Assembly (NCBI GenBank): GCA_023420415.1
Contig: JAEZWF010000029.1
Span: 62,001-126,000, forward strand
Source of the DNA: Actinomycetes bacterium
GTDB lineage: Bacteria > Actinomycetota > Actinomycetes > Actinomycetales > Dermatophilaceae
Reading direction: 5' to 3'
Length of the DNA stretch: 64,000 nucleotides
Part shown: positions 27,876 to 35,134 of the stretch, in pieces
Layout of the letters: each line of letters begins with the position of its first letter
Position numbering within the stretch: position 1 is the stretch's first letter
Translations under genes and position numbers: made by a program
The notes under the pieces: generated by a model
What the model saw: the letters and a program-made list of their open reading frames with translations, nothing else
Told to the model about the DNA's origin: nothing
Databases searched by the model: none

Positions 27876-28410
27876 CGCATGCCGACCGCAGCCGCGACGA
27901 GGGCCGCGTTGTCGTCGGCGCGCCGCCCGTCGGGGAGCAGGACGCTGTCCTCGAAACCGACCCGGGTGTCGTGCCCGCGGCGGAAGGCATCCGCCACGAG
28001 CGGCCAGGTCCACGCCCCGTCGCCGTGGGTGAGGCGCGGGCAGGTCGACCCGGCCTCGTCGAGGGCGTCGTTCACGGCCTGGGCGACCGCGGCCGGCTCG
28101 CCCTGGAGAAGGTACGGCTCTCCGGTGCTGAGCTCGATGCTGATGCGGGCACGATCCAGGCGCCGGTGGTCAGGCCGATCTCGACCTGCCTGCCGTCGCT
28201 GGCGGCGACCTCACGGACGCGGCTGACCAGCCCGTTGACGACCGACGGCTCGAGGGTCTCGCGGCCGGAGTCGTCGCGCGGGTGGAGGTGGACACCGTCG
28301 GCGCCGGCGGCGAGGCAGGCGTGCAGGTCGGCGAGCAGCTCCTTGGTGTTCACGGGCATGGCCGGGTGGACGTCCTTGCCCCACGGGCCGGTGGGGGTCA
28401 CCTGAAGCAT
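27857..28410 (-). pseudogene. Decayed BKACE (DUF849, 3-keto-5-aminohexanoate cleavage-like) gene
   Basis: The N-terminal part starts MLQVTPTGPWGKD and runs through HLHPRDDSGRETL (a metal-site HxHxR-type motif is at HLHPR) to GLTTGAWI. The C-terminal part (PRLTHGDGAWTWPLVADAFRRGHDTRVGFEDSV...DNAALV) is in another frame. The frame changes near 28160, and about 80-100 internal codons normal for the family, including the middle of the barrel, are missing. This fits an internal deletion that also shifted the frame. BKACE enzymes condense or cleave beta-keto acids with acetyl-CoA. Function is almost certainly lost. An assembly or sequencing error cannot be ruled out from sequence alone. Confidence 0.75.
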
Positions 28411-28444
28411 GCCCCCATGGTCGACGACGGGTCTGACAGTGCCC

Positions 28445-29296
28445 TCAGCCCTTGACGCCGCCCTCGTTGGCGCCGCGGATGAAGTAGCGCTGGAGGGCGA
28501 AGAAGATCACCGCGACCGGGATCGTCGTGAGCAGGGCGGCACCGAGCTTGAGCGGGTACTGCGTGCCGGTGCCGAGCTGCCCGCTGACCAGGCTCGCGAG
28601 ACCGGTGACGAGGGTCTTGTGCTCCAACGACTGGGTGGTCACGAGGAAGTGGGTGAACTCGTTCCACGAGCCCTGGAACGACAGGATCGTCAACGTGATC
28701 AGCGCCGGACGCGCCATGGGCAGGACCACGGACCAGAAGGTGCGGAAGATGCTCGCGCCGTCCATCCGCGCCGCCTCCTCGATCGACACCGGCACCGAGT
28801 CGAAGAACTGCTTCATGATGAACACGCCCGCCCCGTCGACGATCAGGGGCAGGATCATCGCGGTGTAGGTGTCGTAGATGCCGAGGTAGTTCACCATGAG
28901 GAACTTGGGGATCAGCAACGCGACGCTGGGCACGCTCATCACCGCGAGCAGCGCGGCGAAGACGAACCCACGACCGCGAAAACGCAAGCGGGACAACGCA
29001 TATCCGGCGAGACTGTCGAGGAAGACGCGGGCCACGGTCACCACGACGGCGATGAACACCGAGTTCTTCATCCAGGTGAGGAACGGCACGGAGGCCGAGC
29101 CCTGGCCGAAGATCTGCTTCCACGCGTGCAGGTCGAAGGGGTTGGGGATGAGGGACAACGGGTGCGCCGCAGCGTCAGGGTCGGTCTTGAACGACGTCGC
29201 GACCTGGATGAAGAACGGGTAGATGAACAGGACCGCGAAGAGCACGAGGGCGACGTAGAGGAGCACCTGCTTCACGGGGGAGACGCGACGGTTCAT
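28445..29296 (-). CDS. Sugar ABC transporter permease, MalG type
   Basis: A 283-aa inner-membrane permease with six helices; the cytosolic EAA loop EEAARMDGASIFRTFWSVVLP (residues ~190-215) couples to an ATPase. The C-terminus ends in RGANEGGVKG, typical of the carbohydrate uptake-1 family. The ATG overlaps the stop of the partner permease (ATGA). No ATP-binding subunit is encoded in the operon, so a shared MsiK-type ATPase elsewhere is expected, as in other actinobacteria. Imports an oligosaccharide, judged from context with the binding protein and the debranching-like hydrolase. Confidence 0.92.
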   Translation of the reverse strand: MNRRVSPVKQVLLYVALVLFAVLFIYPFFIQVATSFKTDPDAAAHPLSLIPNPFDLHAWKQIFGQGSASVPFLTWMKNSVFIAVVVTVARVFLDSLAGYALSRLRFRGRGFVFAALLAVMSVPSVALLIPKFLMVNYLGIYDTYTAMILPLIVDGAGVFIMKQFFDSVPVSIEEAARMDGASIFRTFWSVVLPMARPALITLTILSFQGSWNEFTHFLVTTQSLEHKTLVTGLASLVSGQLGTGTQYPLKLGAALLTTIPVAVIFFALQRYFIRGANEGGVKG

Positions 29297-30363
29297 CGGG
29301 TGACCGCCTTCCGCCGGCGCAGGAGGGGTCGGCGCTCGTCCTTGTCGGTGAGGACCCAGCGCTGGATGCGGGTGAGGACGACGATGATCGCGAACACCAC
29401 GAACGCCATGGCCGCACCCGAGCCGTACTTGAAGTTGCCGAAGCTCTGCTGGTAGCTGAGGTAGGCCGGTGTCAGGGTCGTGCCGTCGGGGTTGCCCTTG
29501 CCCATGACGTAGATCTGGTCGAAGACCTGCCAGGTGCCGATGAGCCCGAGGGTGATGACCAGGAAGAGCGTGGGCCGGATCATCGGGATCGTCACGTGGC
29601 GCAGCTTCTGCCAGCCGCTGGTGCCGTCGAGCGCAGCCGCCTCGTCGACCTCGACCGGCAGGTCCTGCAGCGCGGCGATGAACATCAGCATGAACGTGCC
29701 CGAGGTCGTCCAGACGACGAGGAAGATGATGACCGTCAGGGCCACCGACGGACCGGACAGCCAGTCCCACAGCGTGCGGCCGAGGACCTCACCCTGCGCC
29801 CACGACGGGTTGTCGACGCCGACGGCACCGAACAACAGGTGGACCAGGCCACGGGAGTCGCTGAACCAGTTGGGCTGGCCGAGACCGAGCGCCCCGAGCA
29901 GGGCGTTGACCGCGCCGGTGGAGGAGAAGAGGAAGAGGAAGACCGTCGAGATCGCGATCGAGCTGGTGACCGACGGGAAGTAGAAGGCGGTGCGGAAGAA
30001 GCCCTTGGCCTTGAGCATCTTGTTGTTGACCAGCAACGCCAGCCCCAGCGCGAGGGCGGTCTGCAGCGGCACCACGAAGAGCACGTACCAGAACGTGTTG
30101 CCGATCGACTGCATGAAGTTCGAGCGGGTCAGGCCGTCCTTGGCGAACAGGTCGGTGTAGTTGCGCACCCCCACGAACTCCGCGCCCGGGCCGCCCTGGA
30201 ACGGGTTCACCGAACCGTTCCAGTTGGTGAGGCTCACCCACAGCGCCATCACGACCGGGATGACGAGGAACAGGCCGAGGATGATGATCATCGGGCTGAC
30301 GAACAGCCATCCGGCGATGCCCTCGCGGCCGCGAATTCCCTTGCCACCGGGGGTGGTTCTCAT
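29293..30363 (-). CDS. Sugar ABC transporter permease, MalF type
   Basis: A 356-aa permease of the MalF/LacF type with six to seven helices; its EAA loop reads VDEAAALDGTSGWQKLRHVTIPMIRP. It has a larger periplasmic loop than MalG, as usual for MalF. Two ATGs are adjacent (30366 and 30363); the second is chosen because AGGAG then has a 5-base spacing. It lies 134 bases from the binding-protein gene, with a hairpin between them. It forms a heterodimer with the MalG-type protein encoded next to it. Confidence 0.92.
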   Translation of the reverse strand: MRTTPGGKGIRGREGIAGWLFVSPMIIILGLFLVIPVVMALWVSLTNWNGSVNPFQGGPGAEFVGVRNYTDLFAKDGLTRSNFMQSIGNTFWYVLFVVPLQTALALGLALLVNNKMLKAKGFFRTAFYFPSVTSSIAISTVFLFLFSSTGAVNALLGALGLGQPNWFSDSRGLVHLLFGAVGVDNPSWAQGEVLGRTLWDWLSGPSVALTVIIFLVVWTTSGTFMLMFIAALQDLPVEVDEAAALDGTSGWQKLRHVTIPMIRPTLFLVITLGLIGTWQVFDQIYVMGKGNPDGTTLTPAYLSYQQSFGNFKYGSGAAMAFVVFAIIVVLTRIQRWVLTDKDERRPLLRRRKAVTR

Positions 30364-30412
30364 CATTTCTCCTGGGTGTGCCGCGTGGGTGTGCCGAGTG
30401 GTGTGCAGCGTT

Positions 30413-30426
30413 GGTATGCCGCGTGG
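30413..30426 (+). repeat. 14-mer GGTATGCCGCGTGG (intergenic)
   Basis: Exact copy between the binding-protein and permease genes; partial copies (GTGCCGCGTGGG) lie just before it at about 30378. Confidence 0.8.
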
Positions 30427-30433
30427 GAGCGGA

Positions 30434-30466
30434 CGGCGTGCGAGATGAGGGGTCGTTCGCACGCCG
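30434..30466 (-). terminator. Intra-operon hairpin between binding protein and permease genes
   Basis: CGGCGTGCGA (30434-30443) pairs perfectly with TCGCACGCCG (30457-30466), 31 bases after the binding-protein stop. Without a T-tract it may be a partial terminator or an mRNA 3' end stabiliser that keeps the binding protein more abundant than the permeases. Confidence 0.6.
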
Positions 30467-30496
30467 CCCGCGATCGGGGGTGCCGGCCCGGGCGGG

Positions 30497-31741
30497 TCAG
30501 CCGGCGAGGGCGGCGGTGCCGTTCTTCTGCAGGTCGGACAGCCACGCCTTCGGGTCGCCGGAGGTGCCGGTCATGGTCCCGAGCTGGCTGTTGAACTTGC
30601 CGATCACCTCGTCGAGGCCGGCGAGGTTGACCGGGCCCTGCCCGTAGGCCGCTCCGTCCACGAACGCCTTGCTGTCCGGGTACTTCTCACCGAACTGCTT
30701 GAGTCCCTCGGTCGTCGACGGCATGACGCCGAACGCGTCGGCGAACTTCATCTGCTGCTCCGGCGTGATGAGCGACTTCACGAGCTCGACGGCCTGCGCC
30801 TGGTTGGGCGACTTCGCGGCGATGCCCCAGCAGTTGGTGAACGTCAGCGTGCCCTTGCCCGCGGGGCCGGCCGGCAGCTCGACGGTCTTGTACTTGATGT
30901 TGGGGAAGTCCTTCATGCCACCGGCGATCCAGTTGCCCTCGATCGTCATCGCGGCCAGGCCCTTGCCGAACGCCTCACCACCCCAGCCCGCGGCGGGCTT
31001 GGTCTGGGTGTTGAACTTCAGCGACCCCTCCTTCATCATCTTCTGCACCTCCAGCAGGCCCTGGAGGTTGCCGGGGGCGTCGGCGCTCATCTTGCCGTCG
31101 CTGACGACCCACCCGCCGGCCTGCTTCATGAACGCGCCGGACCGGTTGATGTCGTTGCCGATGACGAGGCCGGTGACGTTGCCGGAGGTGAGCTTCTTGG
31201 CGACGGTCTCGAGGCCGGCCCAGTCCTTGGGGATGTCGGCGTCGGTGAGCCCGGCCTTGCTCCACAGGTCGGTGTTGATCTGCAGCCCGAGGGTCGAGGA
31301 GTCCTTGGGCGCGCAGTAGAACTTGCCGTCATAGGTGAACGACTGCACGAGGGAGTCGACGAACCCGGCGTCCTTGACCTGGTCGCCGTAGGCGAACAGG
31401 TTGCCCGCCTTGGCGTAGGTGCCGATCTTCGAGGCGTCGGTGTAGAAGACGTCGGGTGGGCTCGAGCTGGCGAACGCCTGCCCGAGCTGCTGGCCGAGGT
31501 CGGATGCGGCGATGACCTCGACCGTGTTGCCGGTCTTGCTCGCCCAGGCCGTGGTGGCCTCCTTCACGGCGGCCGTCTCGGCGTCACCGGAGCTGCCGAT
31601 CATCATGGTCAGCTTGACCGGGCCGCTCTTGGAGTTCTGGGTGGCCGAGTTGCTGCTGAAGCCGCCGCCTCCGCCACAGGCACTCAGGGCGAGTGCGGAG
31701 GTGGCCGCCAGCGCGACGGCGAGGATGGGGGTGCGCCTCAT
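30497..31741 (-). CDS. Sugar-binding lipoprotein of the ABC importer
   Basis: A 414-aa extracellular solute-binding protein of family 1 (MalE-like). A lipoprotein signal with lipobox LSAC puts the anchoring Cys at ~21, followed by a Gly/Ser linker. The mature fold shows VFYTDASKIG, LQINTDLWSKAGL and WGIAAKSPNQAQAVELVK, typical cluster B segments. The ATG overlaps the LacI stop (ATGA) and AAGGAG is 9 bases upstream. It captures the sugar at the cell surface and delivers it to the two permeases encoded downstream. Ligand is unknown; an alpha-glucoside is likely, given the debranching-like enzyme. Confidence 0.92.
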   Translation of the reverse strand: MRRTPILAVALAATSALALSACGGGGGFSSNSATQNSKSGPVKLTMMIGSSGDAETAAVKEATTAWASKTGNTVEVIAASDLGQQLGQAFASSSPPDVFYTDASKIGTYAKAGNLFAYGDQVKDAGFVDSLVQSFTYDGKFYCAPKDSSTLGLQINTDLWSKAGLTDADIPKDWAGLETVAKKLTSGNVTGLVIGNDINRSGAFMKQAGGWVVSDGKMSADAPGNLQGLLEVQKMMKEGSLKFNTQTKPAAGWGGEAFGKGLAAMTIEGNWIAGGMKDFPNIKYKTVELPAGPAGKGTLTFTNCWGIAAKSPNQAQAVELVKSLITPEQQMKFADAFGVMPSTTEGLKQFGEKYPDSKAFVDGAAYGQGPVNLAGLDEVIGKFNSQLGTMTGTSGDPKAWLSDLQKNGTAALAG

Positions 31742-32868
31742 GGTGTGCTGCTCCTTCGGGTGGTGCGTCCGGTGGGGGTGCCGGACGGCTCTGGTGTGCT
31801 GCTCGCACGGATGGTCAGGGTGGGTGGCAGGAGTGCGGTGCGGGCGTCGTCGTCGTCGTCGGCGTCGGCGTCGGTGGCCGCGGTGGCCGGTATGCCGCGT
31901 GGGCGGCTCGCGGTGCCGCGCGCGAGGATGCGCCACGCGGCCTCGGCCGCGGGACGCAGCGGTTGGCGCAGGCTCGACAGCGAGAGCGCCTCGGCCACGT
32001 CGGAGTCGTCGAAACCGACGACTCCGACATCGGTGCCGAGTCGCAGCTCGTGGTTGCGGATGGCGCGAATCGCGCCCAGTGCCAACATGTCCGACGCGCA
32101 CAGGATGGCCCCGCGCCCGTTCATGCGGCGCAGCAGCCGCTCGGCGGCGGTCGTGGCCTCCGAGAGGTCCTGGACCGACTCGACGGCCATGGCTGCGTCG
32201 TCGTCGTGGCCGAAGGAGGTGAGCCCGTCCAGCCACCCGGCGCGGCGGTCGTCACCGACGGGGGAGCCGGCGGGCCAGCCCAACCAGGCCACCCGCTCGT
32301 AGCCCTGGGCCAGCAGGTGCTCGACGCCGAGCCGCATGCCGGCGCGACCGTCGACGTCGACCCAGCCGTCGAGGTCCGGCCGGTCCCAGATGCGTCCGAA
32401 TGTCACGAACGGCACGTCCTGCTCGAGCAGCCAGTCGGGGCGTGGGTCGCCGTGGCGGGTGTCGCCGAGGACGAAGCCGTCGACCAGCCCGGTGCCCAGC
32501 AGTCGGTCGTAGCCCTCGATGAGCGCGTCGCGTTCGGGCGCGAACGTGACGAGGTGCGCGGAGTGGTCGGGGGCGGCCGCGGTCATCTCCACCAGGAAGC
32601 CGTCGAGGATGTGCCCCATCCGGCCTGCGCCGGAGGGGTTGACCTCGAAGCCGTAGGCGCTGGCGCGGCGACGGCGCAGCTGCTGGGCCGCGATGTTGGG
32701 TGCGAAGCCGAGCTCGCTGATGGCCGTGTGGACCTTCTCGAGGGTGTCGGCGGCGAGCAGGTGCGGCTTGTTGAGCGCGTTGCTCACGGTCTGGCGGGAG
32801 ACGCCGGCCGCCGCGGCGACGTCGACGATCGTCACGCGATCGCCCTGCCGTGTCGGTCTCGTGCCCAC
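31738..32868 (-). CDS. LacI-family transcriptional repressor of the sugar operon
   Basis: A 376-aa regulator with an N-terminal LacI helix-turn-helix (VTIVDVAAAAGVSRQTVSNALNKP, residues ~12-35) and hinge (PNIAAQQLRRRR), then a periplasmic-binding-like ligand domain with FVLGDTRHGDPRPDWL and GVVGFDDSDVA. The C-terminal ~45 residues are an extra Asp/Thr/Pro-rich tail (around DADADDDDDA) beyond the usual end of the family. GTG start with AAGGG upstream. It is the first gene of the importer operon, and the TTTGAACGTTCAAA palindrome in its promoter region is the expected operator, which implies autoregulation. Confidence 0.92.
   Translation of the reverse strand: MGTRPTRQGDRVTIVDVAAAAGVSRQTVSNALNKPHLLAADTLEKVHTAISELGFAPNIAAQQLRRRRASAYGFEVNPSGAGRMGHILDGFLVEMTAAAPDHSAHLVTFAPERDALIEGYDRLLGTGLVDGFVLGDTRHGDPRPDWLLEQDVPFVTFGRIWDRPDLDGWVDVDGRAGMRLGVEHLLAQGYERVAWLGWPAGSPVGDDRRAGWLDGLTSFGHDDDAAMAVESVQDLSEATTAAERLLRRMNGRGAILCASDMLALGAIRAIRNHELRLGTDVGVVGFDDSDVAEALSLSSLRQPLRPAAEAAWRILARGTASRPRGIPATAATDADADDDDDARTALLPPTLTIRASSTPEPSGTPTGRTTRRSSTP
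31889..31902 (+). repeat. 14-mer GGTATGCCGCGTGG
   Basis: Exact copy inside lacI; on the coding strand it gives Pro-Arg-Gly-Ile-Pro with the rare ATA codon. Confidence 0.8.
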
Positions 32869-32923
32869 GTCGTTCCCTTGCGAAATGTCGGCCGGTGGTG
32901 GGACTGTTGCTCCGGGCCACCGA

Positions 32924-32937
32924 TTTGAACGTTCAAA
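32924..32937. promoter_or_regulatory. LacI-type operator TTTGAACGTTCAAA
   Basis: A perfect 14-base palindrome with the central CG typical of LacI-family sites. It lies 56 bases before lacI and 79 bases before the divergent hydrolase gene, so one site can control both transcripts. Confidence 0.8.
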
Positions 32938-33015
32938 CCGTGTTCACCGGAAGAATGGCCCAGCCGGGGTCACCCGTCAAGCACTCAGTCGCCGATCCTG
33001 CGAGGAGCCGCCCGC

Positions 33016-35094
33016 ATGCCCAGTCCGGACCGCCAGCCGTGGCTGCACGACCTGGCCACCACGGTGCGGGGCAACGTGACCCTGCTGTCCGCCCAGGACG
33101 GCCAGGTCCGCACGGGCACGGCACACGGTCTCTACGTCGACGACGAACGGGTCCTGAGCCGTCTGCTGGTCACGCTGGGTGGCGACGAGCCGAGCTCGGT
33201 CGGCGGGCAGGCGAGGGCCGGTCGGGCGCAGTTCCTCTCCTCGGCCAGGGATCTCGGCGACCCGGGCGCCGACCCCACCGTCGAGGTGCAACGCACCCGT
33301 GAGCTGGTCGACTCCGGTGTGGTCGAGGCGGTGCGGGTCGTGTCCCGTGCCTCCACCCCGGTGACCGGGGTGCTGCGGTTCGAGCTCGGGGCTGACGGCG
33401 CCGACATCGCCACGGTCAAGGCTGGCCGGCTCGACGGGCCACTGCTCCCCGTCGGCACCGACCACGGCGGGCTGGTCATCGACACGCCGCGGCACACGGT
33501 GACGATCCGGGTCGACCCGCAGACGGCCGCCGGGGTCACCTCCCACACCCGTGACGGCGTGGCCGTCGTGGAGCAGGCGTTCGAGCTCGCCCCCGGCGCC
33601 GACCTCCGGCTCGCGCTCACGATCGCGACCACGCGACGCCGGGCCAGTGCGCTCGACGCGGACCCCGGGCTCGACGTCGTGGCGTGGGACGACGTCCGGG
33701 TCGAGGCCGACGACCCGCGCCTGGGGCCGCTCGTGACCGAGTCACTCGCGGACCTGCGCCACCTCCTGCTCCGCGACCCCATGGGGCCCGACGACGCGTT
33801 CGCAGCAGCCGGAACCCCTTGGTACCTCACGCTTTTCGGGCGCGACTCGATCTGGGCGGCTCGGCTCACCCTGCCGTTCGGGACCGAGCTGGCGGCGGGC
33901 ACGCTGCGGGCGCTGGCGCGCAGGCAGGGGACCCGGGACGACCCGGAGACGGCCGAGCAGCCGGGCAAGATTCCCCATGAGGTGCGGCGGACGGCATACG
34001 GCGCACCGGGGCAGAGCATGCAGCTCCCGCCGCTCTACTACGGCACGGTCGACGCGACCGCCCTGTGGGTCTGCCTGCTCGTCGACGCCTGGCGCTGGGG
34101 CATGCCGAAGGACCAGGTGCGCGCGCTGCTCCCCAACCTGGAGGCGGCGCTCGGCTGGCTCACGGGCCCGGGCCGGCCGGACACCGACGGACTGCTCAAG
34201 TACATCGACACCAGCGGCCACGGGCTCGCCAACCAGGGCTGGAAGGACTCCGGCGACTCCATGCGCAGGCGCGACGGGCGGGTCGCCGACGCGCCGATCG
34301 CCCTGGTCGAGGCGCAGGCGTATGCCGTGGAGGCACTCACCGGGGCGACGCACCTGCTCGACGCACTCGGCGTGGCTGGCTCCACCCGCTGGAGCGACGA
34401 GGCGCAGGACGTGGCCGGGCGGATCCGCGACCGTTTCTGGGTCGAGGACGCCGACGGCCGCTACCTCGCGATGGCGCTCGACGGCGACGGAGCGCCGGTG
34501 GACGGTGTCGGCTCGAACATGGGCCACGTCCTCGGCACCGGGGCCCTGAGCGCAGAGGAGGCCGCCGCAGTCAGCGCCCGCCTCACCTCCCCGGCCCTGC
34601 TGGACCGGTTCGGCATCCGCACCATGTCGACCGACACCGGTGGCTTCAACCCGATCGGCTACCACACCGGGTCGATCTGGACCCATGACACCGCCATCGC
34701 GGCGATCGGGCTGTCGCGTGGGGGCTTCGGCGACCTGGCCGGCGTCGTCGCCCGCTCGCTCGTGGCCTCAGGCACCGCCTTCGACCGCAGGTGGCCCGAG
34801 CTCTACTCCGGTCTGCCCCTCATCGACAGCCCGGCTCCCTACCCGGCCTCCTGCCGTCCCCAGGCATGGTCGGCCGCGTCGGTGGGTGCGCTCGTGACGA
34901 CGGCGCTCGGGCTGCGGGCCGACGTCCCGGCCGGCCGGCTCGAGGTGCGACCACCGGCACAGGCACCCTTCGGCCAGCTGCACGTGAGTGGTCTGCGCTG
35001 GGGCGCAGCACCGTTCGAGGTGACCCTCCACCGGACCGGTGAGGTGCAGGTCACGGGCTTGCCCGAGTCGGTGTCGGTGGTGCACTCCGCTTAG
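33016..35094 (+). CDS. Glycogen-debranching-like glycoside hydrolase
   Basis: A 692-aa cytosolic enzyme with an N-terminal glycogen debranching domain (HGLYVDDERVLSRLLVTLGG, residues ~35-240) and a C-terminal (alpha/alpha)6 barrel (GTPWYLTLFGRDSIWAARLTLPFG, LLKYIDTSG...LANQGWKDSGD, GYHTGSIWTHDTAIAA). This is the amylo-alpha-1,6-glucosidase-like/MGH type found beside actinobacterial sugar ABC operons. Acidic residues in FGRD, WKDSGD and WTHD are candidate catalytic groups. The ATG follows GAGGAG by 9 bases. Divergent from the LacI-importer operon, so it should process the imported oligosaccharide; exact linkage is unknown. Confidence 0.88.
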   Translation: MPSPDRQPWLHDLATTVRGNVTLLSAQDGQVRTGTAHGLYVDDERVLSRLLVTLGGDEPSSVGGQARAGRAQFLSSARDLGDPGADPTVEVQRTRELVDSGVVEAVRVVSRASTPVTGVLRFELGADGADIATVKAGRLDGPLLPVGTDHGGLVIDTPRHTVTIRVDPQTAAGVTSHTRDGVAVVEQAFELAPGADLRLALTIATTRRRASALDADPGLDVVAWDDVRVEADDPRLGPLVTESLADLRHLLLRDPMGPDDAFAAAGTPWYLTLFGRDSIWAARLTLPFGTELAAGTLRALARRQGTRDDPETAEQPGKIPHEVRRTAYGAPGQSMQLPPLYYGTVDATALWVCLLVDAWRWGMPKDQVRALLPNLEAALGWLTGPGRPDTDGLLKYIDTSGHGLANQGWKDSGDSMRRRDGRVADAPIALVEAQAYAVEALTGATHLLDALGVAGSTRWSDEAQDVAGRIRDRFWVEDADGRYLAMALDGDGAPVDGVGSNMGHVLGTGALSAEEAAAVSARLTSPALLDRFGIRTMSTDTGGFNPIGYHTGSIWTHDTAIAAIGLSRGGFGDLAGVVARSLVASGTAFDRRWPELYSGLPLIDSPAPYPASCRPQAWSAASVGALVTTALGLRADVPAGRLEVRPPAQAPFGQLHVSGLRWGAAPFEVTLHRTGEVQVTGLPESVSVVHSA

Positions 35095-35097
35095 ACT
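35092..35097 (+). promoter_or_regulatory. -10 element (TAGACT) for dxs
   Basis: TAGACT includes the TAG stop codon of the debranching-like gene. It would give a leader of about 30 bases to the dxs GTG at 35135, with AAAGGA inside it. Confidence 0.45.
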
Positions 35098-35134
35098 CAG
35101 GCAGTTGCCTCACCCGGCGAAAGGACGCACCCCG

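Noticed and set aside
31742..32236. N-terminal fusion to the sugar-binding protein
   Set aside because: The extension is an Arg/His/Pro-rich shadow of lacI, and the lipoprotein signal starts at 31741.
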